From NCBI GenBank assembly GCA_021820825.1, contig JAKADD010000014.1:1-15471 (forward strand): a stretch of DNA of 15,471 nucleotides. The letters run 5' to 3'. How positions within the stretch are numbered: position 1 is the first letter of the stretch; every line of letters begins with the position of its first letter. This DNA comes from Bacillota bacterium. GTDB lineage: Bacteria; Bacillota; Bacilli; Alicyclobacillales; SLC66. Below are positions 1-7,526 of the stretch, one piece after another. The notes beneath the pieces are model-generated. The model saw only the letters and a program-made list of their open reading frames with translations, was not told the origin of the DNA and ran no database searches. Made by a program: the position numbers and the translations under genes.

Positions 1-643
1 GCGGAAAGATCGGCGTCATAATGGCGATCTTATCCCCGCGCGCCAGCAGATAATTCTCAATCAGCGTGTCAAAGACATAACACATCGCCGCCGTCGCGCC
101 TTCGACTGCAAACAGATCAAATCTTCCGCGCACAGTTCCCGGTCCGCACAGTTCCTGCATCAGGTAATCGTGCACGACCAGTTCAACGTGCGCAAGCATA
201 CGATCCGGATCGGGATAATTGTCGCCGATGACGCCGTCCACCAGTTCATGAACCCATTCATCCGCGTCGAACTGCCTGACGGTGACGCCATAATTGATGA
301 TGTTCCCGAGCAGTTCGACGCCCTGCGTCCGCCCGCACTCCTGAAGATAGCTGGCAAGACGCCCTGCAATCCCCTGCCGTGCTGGTTTCCCGGCAAGATC
401 GTTGTCATTCCACACGCGGCGGCTTTCCTGCACGGCGAACTGACCCAGTGCAAAAAAGGATTCGCGCGGCGTCGCCGCAATCCAGTTTGGATTGCCCCGC
501 CCTGCGTCAAGCATGGTCCGTGCAGTCTTCTTTTCCTCCTCTCTCGCAAGACTGACAAGTTTGTTTTTGAACTCAAACGGACTGATTTTTTCGTACGCGC
601 GCTCCATCAGACGCAGCTCGTGATCATCAAAAGTCACACACAT
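1..643 (-). CDS. asdA: Aspartate 4-decarboxylase (bifunctional aspartate aminotransferase), N-terminal part
   Basis: PLP-dependent fold-type I enzyme that converts L-aspartate to L-alanine and CO2, with aspartate aminotransferase side activity; cytoplasmic. Reading the minus strand from ATG at 643 gives about 214 uninterrupted codons that run off the left edge. The translation carries family-typical blocks: SPFEFKNKLV near residue 21, a GRGNPNWIA motif near 47-55, TPRESFFALGQFA near 58-69, VIGDNYPDPDRML near 137-149, and FAVEGATAAMCYVFD near 177-191. The family is roughly 530-550 residues, so about 60% including the PLP lysine lies outside the window. A GAGGGG ribosome binding site sits about 6 nt before the ATG. 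In known systems the enzyme pairs with the AspT aspartate:alanine antiporter, and decarboxylation consumes a proton; whether aspT is adjacent cannot be seen. Family assignment is strong; a role in acid or pH homeostasis is inference. Confidence 0.88.
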   Translation of the reverse strand, partial: MCVTFDDHELRLMERAYEKISPFEFKNKLVSLAREEEKKTARTMLDAGRGNPNWIAATPRESFFALGQFAVQESRRVWNDNDLAGKPARQGIAGRLASYLQECGRTQGVELLGNIINYGVTVRQFDADEWVHELVDGVIGDNYPDPDRMLAHVELVVHDYLMQELCGPGTVRGRFDLFAVEGATAAMCYVFDTLIENYLLARGDKIAIMTPIFP

Positions 644-1076
644 ACAGCTCCCCTCTGCTTTCTGAGCAAGGATTCCCGTTGACTGGACAAAAAATTCATG
701 GACCGGACAAATGAATTTACAACTATTTACATCACATTCGCTTTCGACACGCCGATCCCTCCGCATCCCATTAAAAAACAACCAAGAATTCCATAAAACA
801 CTATATTATATTTGACGATTCAACAACGGCATGGTACGCTGTACTACAGATAGCAGTCGAACGGGCAGAGGTTTTTTGCTGCATATGCGCGTTCTCGGCA
901 CACCAGAATTCACACCCTCCACCCTTAGCCGCCATCTGTTCTTTCGTACAATCACGACACAACGTCCACGGTATGCACAGTACGCTGACGCTAGGTCCAC
1001 AGAAATAGACAGAACATTATGATTACATTTTCATGCATGTCTTAATAAATCTCCAAGAAAACAGGAGGTCTTTGAA
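644..1076. other. Divergent intergenic region between asdA and the glycosyltransferase
   Basis: This 433-bp AT-richer stretch separates two divergent genes and holds no convincing ORF. Near asdA lie two related boxes in direct orientation, GACTGGACAAA at 681-691 and GACCGGACAAA at 701-711, exactly 20 bp apart; they could be an operator pair or a remnant of a mobile-element end. A weak sigma-A-like promoter for the glycosyltransferase is TTGACG (812-817), 17 bp, TACGCT (835-840), which would leave a leader of about 235 nt. No known riboswitch was recognised in that leader. Confidence 0.4.
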
Positions 1077-2258
1077 GTGACTATCGGCAATGGTAAATGC
1101 AACGTGGCAGTCTTGGGAACAAGCTTACCAAGAATATGCGGATTGGCCACTTTTACACAGGATCTCATCACAGAGATTGCGCAAATGAAGGATTTCAATC
1201 CTCCGCGCATCATCGCCGTCAACGATCAGGGCAGAACGTATGCGTACGGAAAACAGGTGATGGGGCAAATCGACCACCACAATCGCCTTGATTACACAGA
1301 GAGCGCAGAAAAACTAAACTACTCAAACATCGACCTGCTGGTCATTCAGCATGAATTTGGCATCTACGGCGGAGAAAACGGCGAATATGTTCTTGATCTG
1401 GTCGAGAATCTGAAAGTTCCGTTTATCGTCATATTCCATACCGTATTAACGGCGCCCACTCCCAAGCAGCGTCATATTATCAACCGCCTCGCCTATTTAA
1501 GTCTCAAAGCGATCACGATGGCGCAAAATACGGTCGACGACCTGACTTCCATCTACGATATTGCCCTCGCCAAAATCGCGGTGATCAATCACGGTGTGCC
1601 CTTTGTGCAGACGGAGCCAAGGGAAATCCTGAAACAGCGCTATGGATTTGAAAATCGACAAATCATCTCTACCTTTGGCTTCCTGAGCCCCGGCAAAGGC
1701 ATCGAGTACGGCATCAAGGCGATGGGCCAGATTGTGAAAAGACATCCCGGCGCGCATTACATCGTGTGGGGACAGACGCATCCGATCGTGAAACAGCGAA
1801 ACGGAGAAGTGTACCGCCAACAGCTGACGGCGCTCGTGTCGAAACTGGGGCTGGACAGCAACGTGGAATTTGTGGATCGCATGTTAACCCAGGAGGAAGT
1901 CATTCAATCACTGGTTTTGTCCGATATTTATATGACTCCGTATCTGGGCCGGGATCAGGCGGTAAGCGGCACGCTCGCCTACGGCATCGGTTACGGGCGA
2001 GTCATCGTGTCTACACCCTACCGCTATGCCACAGAAATGCTGGCCGATGGAAGAGGACTGCTGGCCGATTTCCGAGATTCCAATTCCCTGGCGACGCGAA
2101 TTCTGGAACTGCTTGAGGACCCCCGCAAAAAAGCGGACATGGAAGCACGCACACTGGCCCTTGGCCGTACCATGATGTGGAGCGAAATCGCCAAGCGCTA
2201 TGCAGTGCTGTTTCATGAAAGTGTCCGCGTCAATCATTACAGCGGTCATGTCGTATGA
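1077..2258 (+). CDS. GT4-type glycosyltransferase (GT-B fold)
   Basis: Predicted cytoplasmic glycosyltransferase of 393 residues, normal length for GT4. The start is GTG at 1077, set by a good AGGAGG box (1063-1068) 8 nt upstream. The N-terminal Rossmann half has a glycine-rich opening (GTSLPRICGLATF, near residues 14-26) and the block IDLLVIQHEFGIYGGENG. The C-terminal half begins near residue 198 with STFGFLSPGKGIEYGIKAM, the usual start of a GT4 nucleotide-sugar domain, and continues with QAVSGTLAYGIGYGRVIVST and ATEMLADGRGLL, the donor-binding region. The sugar donor and acceptor cannot be read from the sequence. The stop overlaps the next gene's start in an ATGA, so the two are translationally coupled. 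The downstream partner is a glycosidase-like toroid protein, suggesting a two-protein system for making or trimming a glycoside, possibly a surface or storage oligosaccharide (inference). Confidence 0.85.
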   Translation: MTIGNGKCNVAVLGTSLPRICGLATFTQDLITEIAQMKDFNPPRIIAVNDQGRTYAYGKQVMGQIDHHNRLDYTESAEKLNYSNIDLLVIQHEFGIYGGENGEYVLDLVENLKVPFIVIFHTVLTAPTPKQRHIINRLAYLSLKAITMAQNTVDDLTSIYDIALAKIAVINHGVPFVQTEPREILKQRYGFENRQIISTFGFLSPGKGIEYGIKAMGQIVKRHPGAHYIVWGQTHPIVKQRNGEVYRQQLTALVSKLGLDSNVEFVDRMLTQEEVIQSLVLSDIYMTPYLGRDQAVSGTLAYGIGYGRVIVSTPYRYATEMLADGRGLLADFRDSNSLATRILELLEDPRKKADMEARTLALGRTMMWSEIAKRYAVLFHESVRVNHYSGHVV

Positions 2259-3382
2259 CGGAATTTCCTGTCACACAACCAGTGCAGACCGAGTACCTGT
2301 ACAGACTGACGGACGACACCGGGATCTTTCAACATACCCGATTCGGCATCCCCGATCGCAGCAAGGGGTACACCGCCGATGACAACGCGCGGGCGCTGAT
2401 CGTCGCGCTGATGTTATACAGGAGTGAAAAGTCCGCCCGCGCCCTGGACCTGATGTACACGTACCTGGCCTTCATCCATCATGCCCAAAATGAAGACGGA
2501 AGCTTCAAAAACTTCATGGACTACGACCGTCACTTTATTGAGGCCAGAGGATCGGAGGACTGTTTCGGCCGCTGCTTATGGGCGCTCGGATTTATGCTTG
2601 CGGATTCCTCTGCGCCGGAAAACCTTCAAAACACCTGCCGATATATGCTGAATAAAGCAGTGCCGCTCGCAGCGTCTCTGGCGTCACCCAGAGCGCAGGC
2701 ATACGCGCTCATTGGATTAACCTATTTCCTGGAGGCGCCCAGTTCGGCAACCGACTCCTATGTAGAAAAAGGAGGCGTGGCGGCAGACTCCCTTGTTCGG
2801 GAAGATGTTTTACGCCTTGTCGAACAGTTGGCCATGCAACTGCATACGCGGTATCGCCGCTGTGCAACGGATGACTGGCGCTGGTTTGAGGACAGCGTCA
2901 CCTACGGCAACGCCATACTGCCGTGGTCGTTATTCAGGGCCTTCCAAGCGTCCGGCGCCGACGAGCTCAGAGAAACCGCCAAGGAGAGCCTGGATTTCTT
3001 GGTGTTGCTGACCTTTTCTGACAACGGATATTTCCAGCCCATCGGTTGCAACGGATGGCTTCAGCGCGGCGGCGAAGCGGCTTTATACGATGAACAGCCA
3101 ATCGAAGCCTGCGAAACGCTCTTCTGCTGCCAGACAGCATTTGCCGTACTGGGTGATGAAACGTATCGGGAACACGCACTGCTCTGCCATCTGTGGTATC
3201 TCGGTCGCAACTCGCGGAACCAGTCGCTGATCGATGAACAAACCGGCGGCTGCTATGACGGCATTCACGCCGACGGGCTGAACCTGAACCAGGGATCGGA
3301 GAGTATCGTCTCGTACTGTATGGCCCATTTGGCGATAGAAGAGGAGAAACCCAATCGTCACGGCGCAAATCCGATAGTATAA
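2255..3382 (+). CDS. (alpha/alpha)-toroid glycosidase-like protein coupled to GT4
   Basis: 375 residues, no signal peptide, so cytoplasmic. The ATG overlaps the stop of the glycosyltransferase (ATGA at 2255-2258). The sequence is Trp/Tyr rich with spaced acidic motifs of the kind seen in six-hairpin glycosidases: DRSKGYTADDNARAL (near 34-48), GSEDCFGRCLWALGFM, DDWRWFEDSVTYGNAILPWS (near 206-225), LYDEQPIEACETLF (near 277), and YDGIHADGLNLNQGSES near the C terminus. The acidic residues in TADDNA, RWFED and YDEQPIE are the best candidates for an active site. I recognise this as the protein that commonly accompanies GT4 enzymes of this type in bacteria, but no activity is established from sequence. 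It could be a hydrolase, a phosphorylase-like enzyme, or a carbohydrate-binding partner. Family placement moderate, function unknown. Confidence 0.65.
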   Translation: MTEFPVTQPVQTEYLYRLTDDTGIFQHTRFGIPDRSKGYTADDNARALIVALMLYRSEKSARALDLMYTYLAFIHHAQNEDGSFKNFMDYDRHFIEARGSEDCFGRCLWALGFMLADSSAPENLQNTCRYMLNKAVPLAASLASPRAQAYALIGLTYFLEAPSSATDSYVEKGGVAADSLVREDVLRLVEQLAMQLHTRYRRCATDDWRWFEDSVTYGNAILPWSLFRAFQASGADELRETAKESLDFLVLLTFSDNGYFQPIGCNGWLQRGGEAALYDEQPIEACETLFCCQTAFAVLGDETYREHALLCHLWYLGRNSRNQSLIDEQTGGCYDGIHADGLNLNQGSESIVSYCMAHLAIEEEKPNRHGANPIV

Positions 3383-3434
3383 TAAATGAGGACTCAGTCT
3401 GACCATCATACACACGAGACAGGAGATGCCTCAT

Positions 3435-3920
3435 TTGAACGTACTGGACGCCATTTCAACCCGTCGCAACATCAAACAGTTTAACCCCGACCCCATTGAC
3501 CACGATCGCCTTTTGTCCTGGTTGCAGGCGTCTGCTCTTGCGCCCAACCATCGCATGGTGGAACCCTGGGAAGTCCTTGTTGTAGGTCCAGAAACACGGA
3601 TGAAATTAAACCACAAAACCAACTTCGGAGACGCGCCCGTGCTGCTCGCGATACTGTCTGCGCCTGGGAAAACAGCTCTGGAGCGTGATGAGAACGTGAT
3701 GGCTGTCTCCTGTTTTATCGAGAATTTTCTGCTCGCAGCGCACGAAGAGGGCGTGGGAACCGGTCTGTCGACTTTTGGCGCCTCGGCGCAAAGTCGCGCG
3801 ATCCTTGAAGTTCCGGAGGATTACGATGTGGTGGCCATGATTCCCGTCGGCTATCCGGCAAGCTTTCCAATCGCCAAACCACGTACTCCGATTGCCGCGA
3901 AAATCAGATATCTGTCCTGA
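3435..3920 (+). CDS. Nitroreductase family protein (FMN-dependent oxidoreductase)
   Basis: Small flavin-dependent NAD(P)H oxidoreductase of 161 residues, cytoplasmic. The opening block LDAISTRRNIKQFNPDPID is the family's N-terminal FMN-phosphate-binding Arg cluster (R10, R11 from the start chosen here). PNHRMVEPWEVLVVG and EEGVGTGLSTFGAS (near 104) are the other typical segments, and the protein ends in a MIPVGYP element. Start choice: an in-frame ATG exists at 3426 but it directly abuts the AGGAG at 3421-3425, leaving no spacing. TTG at 3435 has 9 nt spacing and places the family N terminus right at the start, so TTG is preferred. It lies 52 nt after the glycosidase-like gene; a TATAAT at 3378-3383 over that gene's stop may give it a separate promoter, though no good -35 is visible. 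Substrate unknown. Confidence 0.85.
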   Translation: MNVLDAISTRRNIKQFNPDPIDHDRLLSWLQASALAPNHRMVEPWEVLVVGPETRMKLNHKTNFGDAPVLLAILSAPGKTALERDENVMAVSCFIENFLLAAHEEGVGTGLSTFGASAQSRAILEVPEDYDVVAMIPVGYPASFPIAKPRTPIAAKIRYLS

Positions 3921-3962
3921 TTCAGTGGGTCCGCATCCCGGACACAGTCAAATTTCCGGAGC

Positions 3963-4988
3963 TTATTTCAGGGAACGGCACGTATCACGAATCACCAACT
4001 CTGCGTCCAACGTGATGACCGATGGTGTGACGTTTGGATTTTCGATGAGTTGAATCAACGCCTTTGCAGCCCTTTCGCCCATGTGCACCATCGATTGGCG
4101 AACAGTTGTCAGCGGTGGGTTATGGGATTCCGCCAGACTGATGTCATCGAATCCAATGACAGAAATATCATGCGGAACCCTTAACCCAGCCTGTTGAATC
4201 GCCTCTATACAACCGATGGCCATGAGATCCCCGATGGCAAAAAGCGCCGTGGGAAGCTCACGCCCCTGCAATATTCGACTCATGGCCTGAAACCCGCTCT
4301 CCCTGGAAAAGTCACCCGCTTCCCTCCACTCTGCATGAATCTGCAGGTTGTGATTGCGCATTGCCATCACATAGCCAAACTCTCTGTCCTCACCCGGTTT
4401 GGAACGGTATATATCGCCTACAAAAGCGATCTTCTCATGACCCAGAGAAACAAGATACTGAACGGCCTGACGCGCGGCGTCGATATTGTTCGACTGGACG
4501 AACCCCGAGCGCGGTCCAGTAAGCGCCATGTCAATGGACATGCAGGGAAGCTCGCTGACGGCGATTTCGTGCGCGCCCACATCATCCCGATCCATCCCCA
4601 TCATGATGACTCCGTCGACCAGCCGATGTTGCGCCCGGTTCAGGTAGTCATTGTGAATCCGGTCCTCAGTGAAAAGTGAATTCGTAAAAAACAGAATATC
4701 GTATCCAGCATCGCCCAGCGTTCGTTTACAACCCTGAATGATCTGTTGAAAAAAGGGGTGTAAAAGACCTGAGTTAATTGCATCGTTCAGGAAGAAACCG
4801 ATCACATGCGACTGTTTCGTCACCAGTCCGCGAGCCATTGAATTAGGATGAAAATCGTTTTCCTGAGCAATGGTTATAATTCTGTTCTTCGTCTGCGCAT
4901 TGATGCCCCTGTAATTGTTGAGTGCCTTTGATACAGTGCTTATGGATACACCGGCCATTCTGGCGATGTCGTGAATCGTGGTTGGCAT
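3963..4988 (-). CDS. LacI-family transcriptional repressor
   Basis: 341 residues, full length for the family. The N terminus TIHDIARMAGVSISTVSKAL (residues 4-23) is the LacI helix-turn-helix; NDFHPNSMARGL near residue 50 is the hinge-helix region. From about residue 60 (SHVIGFFLND) onward is the periplasmic-binding-protein-like effector domain, with the typical late block HDISVIGFDDISLAESHNPPLTTVRQ. The start at 4988 has a GGGGAGAG box about 8 nt upstream. It is transcribed divergently from the arabinofuranosidase-like gene, and a LacI-type palindrome (5109-5122) lies at that gene's promoter. The likely role is repression of the hydrolase until a sugar, perhaps arabinose or an arabino-oligosaccharide, binds. 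The effector is inferred from context only. Confidence 0.93.
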   Translation of the reverse strand: MPTTIHDIARMAGVSISTVSKALNNYRGINAQTKNRIITIAQENDFHPNSMARGLVTKQSHVIGFFLNDAINSGLLHPFFQQIIQGCKRTLGDAGYDILFFTNSLFTEDRIHNDYLNRAQHRLVDGVIMMGMDRDDVGAHEIAVSELPCMSIDMALTGPRSGFVQSNNIDAARQAVQYLVSLGHEKIAFVGDIYRSKPGEDREFGYVMAMRNHNLQIHAEWREAGDFSRESGFQAMSRILQGRELPTALFAIGDLMAIGCIEAIQQAGLRVPHDISVIGFDDISLAESHNPPLTTVRQSMVHMGERAAKALIQLIENPNVTPSVITLDAELVIRDTCRSLK

Positions 4989-5164
4989 TGCACTCTCTCC
5001 CCGGAAGTTCCTTTATCTGATTTAGAATAACATGGTTGGCGTCAATCATGCGACATGCTTCGACAAACGATTGACAATGCTGCGCCGTAAGCATTACTAT
5101 AATGCCATAGAAAACGCTTTCTTAATTTCTTGAATTCAAAACTGAATTCTGGAGGTGACTGGGA
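4989..5164. promoter_or_regulatory. Divergent promoter region lacI / arabinofuranosidase
   Basis: On the plus strand TTGACA (5071-5076), 18 bp, TACTAT (5095-5100) forms a good sigma-A promoter for the hydrolase; an overlapping TATAAT at 5098-5103 would need a 21-bp spacer. On the minus strand, TTGACG (5045-5040) and TAAATC (5024-5019) form a weak candidate with a 15-bp spacer for the repressor gene. The hydrolase ribosome binding site is GGAGGTGA at 5151-5158, 6 nt before the ATG. Confidence 0.6.
5109..5122. promoter_or_regulatory. LacI-type (cre-like) operator
   Basis: AGAAAACGCTTTCT is an inverted repeat with a central CG step and one mismatched pair (A5/C8 of the GAAAACGCTTTC core), as in LacI/GalR-family operators and catabolite-responsive elements. 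It starts 5-8 bp downstream of the hydrolase -10, over the expected transcription start, a position suited to repression. The divergent LacI-family regulator is the obvious candidate; CcpA is an alternative. Confidence 0.65.
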
Positions 5165-7369
5165 ATGGTCAATAAAAAGCAAGTCACAATCATACTGTCT
5201 TCCCTCGTGCTGTTCATGCCGCTCGCCTTTGCAACGACTTCGGCTCATGCGGCGGCGGCAAGCGCCAACGTGACGGTCAACGCCTCATCGTCGCTTGGCG
5301 TTATCCCCCAAACGGCCTTTGGGATGAACACCGGAGTGTACGACCCCAATCTTCTGGATTCCAGCGTACCCCAATTATTACAGAACGCAGATGTTGGAGT
5401 GCTGCGCTTCCCAGGCGGATCGATCGCCGACGCCTATCACTGGTCCGCCAATTCCATCACCACGGGCTATGCCAATAACCCGCCGGACTATTTTGCCGTG
5501 GCTCCTGGAAATTCCTTCGACAGCTTCATGGGGCTCACACAAAAGATCGGCGCGCAGGCGATGATCACCGTGAACTATGGTTCCAATGCGAACGGAACCG
5601 GCGGCGGAGATCCGACGGAAGCGGCGAATTGGGTTCAGTATGCCAATGTGACACACAGTTATAATATAAAGTATTGGGAAATAGGCAACGAGGTATACGG
5701 AAACGGCACCTACGACCCCACGGCGCCCTATGGCCAGGGAGGCCACTGGGAGTTGGACCTGCATAGTCAGATCGGGCCCCAGGCGTATGCCAACAACGCT
5801 CTGACGTATATCAGCGACATGAAGGCCGTGGATCCGAACATCGATGTCGGAGTGGTGCTGACAGCGCCCAGCAACTGGCCGGATGGCCAGATTCCCGCAT
5901 GGAACAGCACAGTATTGAGTACGGTTGGGTCAAAAATCGACTTTGTCATCGTCCACTGGTACCCCCAACAGCCGGGCCAGGAAACGGACGCCGGATTATT
6001 GGCCAGCCCGGAGACAGGGCTGAACGGCACGGACAGCATCGCGCAAATGATGACGGCGCTGCGTTCGGAAATCAGTCAATATTGCGGAACGAACGCCAGC
6101 CATGTTCAGGTCTTCGTCACGGAAACCAATTCGGTCGCATTCAATCCGGGTAAGCAATCCGTCAGCCTTGTGAACGCTCTGTATCTCGCGGACGACTATA
6201 TGACGTGGCTGGAAAACGGGGCTTCCAACGTCGACTGGTTTGCGCTTCACAATTACATCTCCACCGCCGGCAACAACAGTTCCAGCCTGTATGGGAGTAC
6301 GAATTACGGAGACTATGGACTGCTGTCCGACGGCACCTCCAACAACGGCGTCAGCGAACCACCCGCCGATACCCCGTTTCCGCCCTACTATGGATATCAG
6401 ATGCTATCCTATCTGGGCAAACCGGGAGACACCATGGTGTCAGCGTCGTCAACCAGCAGTTTGATAATGGTGCATGCTGTAAAACAGGCCAATGGCAATA
6501 TGGCCGTCATGATCCTCAATAAGGATCCAAACAACAGTTACAACGTCAACGTCTCCTTGTCTGGTTTCGTTCCGGCCGGTAATGCGACAGTCTACACCTA
6601 CGGCGAAAACAGCGCGGGTGTCGCGGTGCAGCAGGAGTCCGGCGTCGCCTCCTCCTTCACGCAAACCGTGGCTCCGTATTCAATCACGGATGTGGTGCTG
6701 GCGCAGGCGCCGTCCTTTTCCGATTCCACGGCGGTCGCAAACGGCGGGAACACATCCCCTGGGCAGACCACGCCCATCACAGCCACGTTCACGGATGCTG
6801 GCGGCAATCTGGCCAGTGGCATTCTGGACATTGAAGTCTATGATTCTGCTGGACAACAGGTTGGACAGCAATACTGGACTGCTCAAAATCTCAGTTCTGG
6901 GCAGTCGGCCACCGAAACGTATGATTGGGTTGCGCCCGGCACAACAGGCGCCTACACCGTCAAACTCGGTGTATTTGGGCCAAACTGGTCGCCCAATTAC
7001 TATTGGAACAACAATGCGGCGTCCGTCAACAGCAGCAGCCAGGGTTTTACGACATCCACCAGCGTGGGGATCGCGGGCAGCGCGTCTCCAGGACAGACCG
7101 TTCCCATCACAACAAGCTTCCAGGAAACCAGCGGCGCTTTGGCAAACAGCATCCTGGATATTGAAGTCTACAATTCTTCTGGACAAAAGGTCGGACAGCA
7201 ATACTGGAGCGGCGAAAATCTTGGCGCAGGTCAAACGCTAACGGAAACATTCGACTGGGTTGCTCCCGCCGCTTCTGGAACCTACACAGTCGAAGTTGGT
7301 GTGTTTGGTCCGAATTGGACCCCCAATTATTACTGGAATGGAAGCGGCGGCACAGTGAACGTGAGCTAA
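5165..7369 (+). CDS. Secreted alpha-L-arabinofuranosidase-like glycoside hydrolase (clan GH-A) with two C-terminal repeat modules
   Basis: 734 residues. A Sec signal peptide is clear: MVNKKQ, a hydrophobic stretch, then a THAHA-like AxA region (TSAHAAAA) near residues 25-31. The catalytic domain (about 40-420) has RFPGGSIADAYHW, KYWEIGNEVYG with the acid/base Asn175-Glu176 pair, HWYPQQPG, and VFVTETNSV with the probable nucleophile Glu320; this Asn-Glu plus later Glu layout is typical of clan GH-A, and the closest match I recognise is GH51-like arabinofuranosidases. A beta-sandwich follows (about 425-515). Two homologous modules of about 107 residues close the protein (about 518-625 and 626-734), each with LDIEVY, GQ.VGQQYW and VGVFGPNW.PNYYWN. 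They are probably carbohydrate-binding or cell-surface spacer modules. The role is extracellular release of arabinose or related sugars from plant polysaccharide; exact substrate uncertain. Confidence 0.78.
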   Translation: MVNKKQVTIILSSLVLFMPLAFATTSAHAAAASANVTVNASSSLGVIPQTAFGMNTGVYDPNLLDSSVPQLLQNADVGVLRFPGGSIADAYHWSANSITTGYANNPPDYFAVAPGNSFDSFMGLTQKIGAQAMITVNYGSNANGTGGGDPTEAANWVQYANVTHSYNIKYWEIGNEVYGNGTYDPTAPYGQGGHWELDLHSQIGPQAYANNALTYISDMKAVDPNIDVGVVLTAPSNWPDGQIPAWNSTVLSTVGSKIDFVIVHWYPQQPGQETDAGLLASPETGLNGTDSIAQMMTALRSEISQYCGTNASHVQVFVTETNSVAFNPGKQSVSLVNALYLADDYMTWLENGASNVDWFALHNYISTAGNNSSSLYGSTNYGDYGLLSDGTSNNGVSEPPADTPFPPYYGYQMLSYLGKPGDTMVSASSTSSLIMVHAVKQANGNMAVMILNKDPNNSYNVNVSLSGFVPAGNATVYTYGENSAGVAVQQESGVASSFTQTVAPYSITDVVLAQAPSFSDSTAVANGGNTSPGQTTPITATFTDAGGNLASGILDIEVYDSAGQQVGQQYWTAQNLSSGQSATETYDWVAPGTTGAYTVKLGVFGPNWSPNYYWNNNAASVNSSSQGFTTSTSVGIAGSASPGQTVPITTSFQETSGALANSILDIEVYNSSGQKVGQQYWSGENLGAGQTLTETFDWVAPAASGTYTVEVGVFGPNWTPNYYWNGSGGTVNVS
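6712..7366 (+). repeat. Tandem duplication encoding the two C-terminal modules of the hydrolase
   Basis: Two adjacent segments of roughly 325 bp (about 6712-7038 and 7039-7366) encode homologous modules. Similarity holds at the DNA level: TTGAAGTCTA occurs in both halves, and the stretch before GGACAGCAATACTGG is nearly the same in both. This points to an internal duplication that has since diverged, rather than acquisition of two unrelated modules. Confidence 0.75.
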
Positions 7370-7414
7370 CTGTCTCACTGTCTCACTGTCTCACTGTCTC
7401 ACTGTCTCACTGTC
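7370..7414 (+). repeat. 8-bp tandem repeat (CTGTCTCA)n directly after the hydrolase stop
   Basis: Five perfect copies of CTGTCTCA followed by a partial CTGTC begin at the base right after the TAA (7367-7369). No gene function is visible. Such arrays vary in copy number by slippage, and this one sits between the stop codon and the terminator hairpins. Confidence 0.95.
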
Positions 7415-7441
7415 ACGCAGATGTGCAGTCGTTCCGGGCAC

Positions 7442-7480
7442 GTTCGCTTGGCGCCACGCCCACTCCGGCGCCGAGCGAAC
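7442..7480. repeat. Long inverted repeat upstream of the terminator
   Basis: GTTCGCTTGGCGCC (7442-7455) pairs with GGCGCCGAGCGAAC (7467-7480): 14 bp with one G-U pair and an 11-nt loop. No T-tract follows it directly; the terminator hairpin begins 2 nt later, so the transcript would end in two stacked hairpins. It may protect the hydrolase mRNA 3' end or assist termination (inference). Confidence 0.8.
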
Positions 7481-7482
7481 AG

Positions 7483-7522
7483 AGAGGTGTGGTCGAATGT
7501 CGACTGCGCCTCTTTTGTTTTT
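7483..7522 (+). terminator. Rho-independent terminator of the hydrolase gene
   Basis: A 14-bp stem, 7483-7496 with 7500-7513, including three G-U pairs and closed by an ATG triloop, is followed at once by a T-rich run (TTTGTTTTT, 7514-7522). It lies 113 nt after the hydrolase stop and just before the promoter of the MarR-type gene, insulating the efflux operon. Confidence 0.88.
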
Positions 7523-7526
7523 ACGA

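Noticed and set aside
170..682. Plus-strand open frame of 170 codons
   Set aside because: It lies antisense to the aspartate 4-decarboxylase frame, which has clear family motifs through the full segment; the plus-strand product has no recognisable features.
841..1070. Riboswitch or structured leader before the glycosyltransferase
   Set aside because: The leader would be long enough, but I could not recognise conserved core motifs of any known riboswitch class and the promoter that would define it is weak.
3930..3944. Small hairpin GTCCG-catcc-CGGAC between nitroreductase and lacI genes as a bidirectional terminator
   Set aside because: The stem is only 5 bp and no T-run follows on either strand, so it cannot be supported as an intrinsic terminator.
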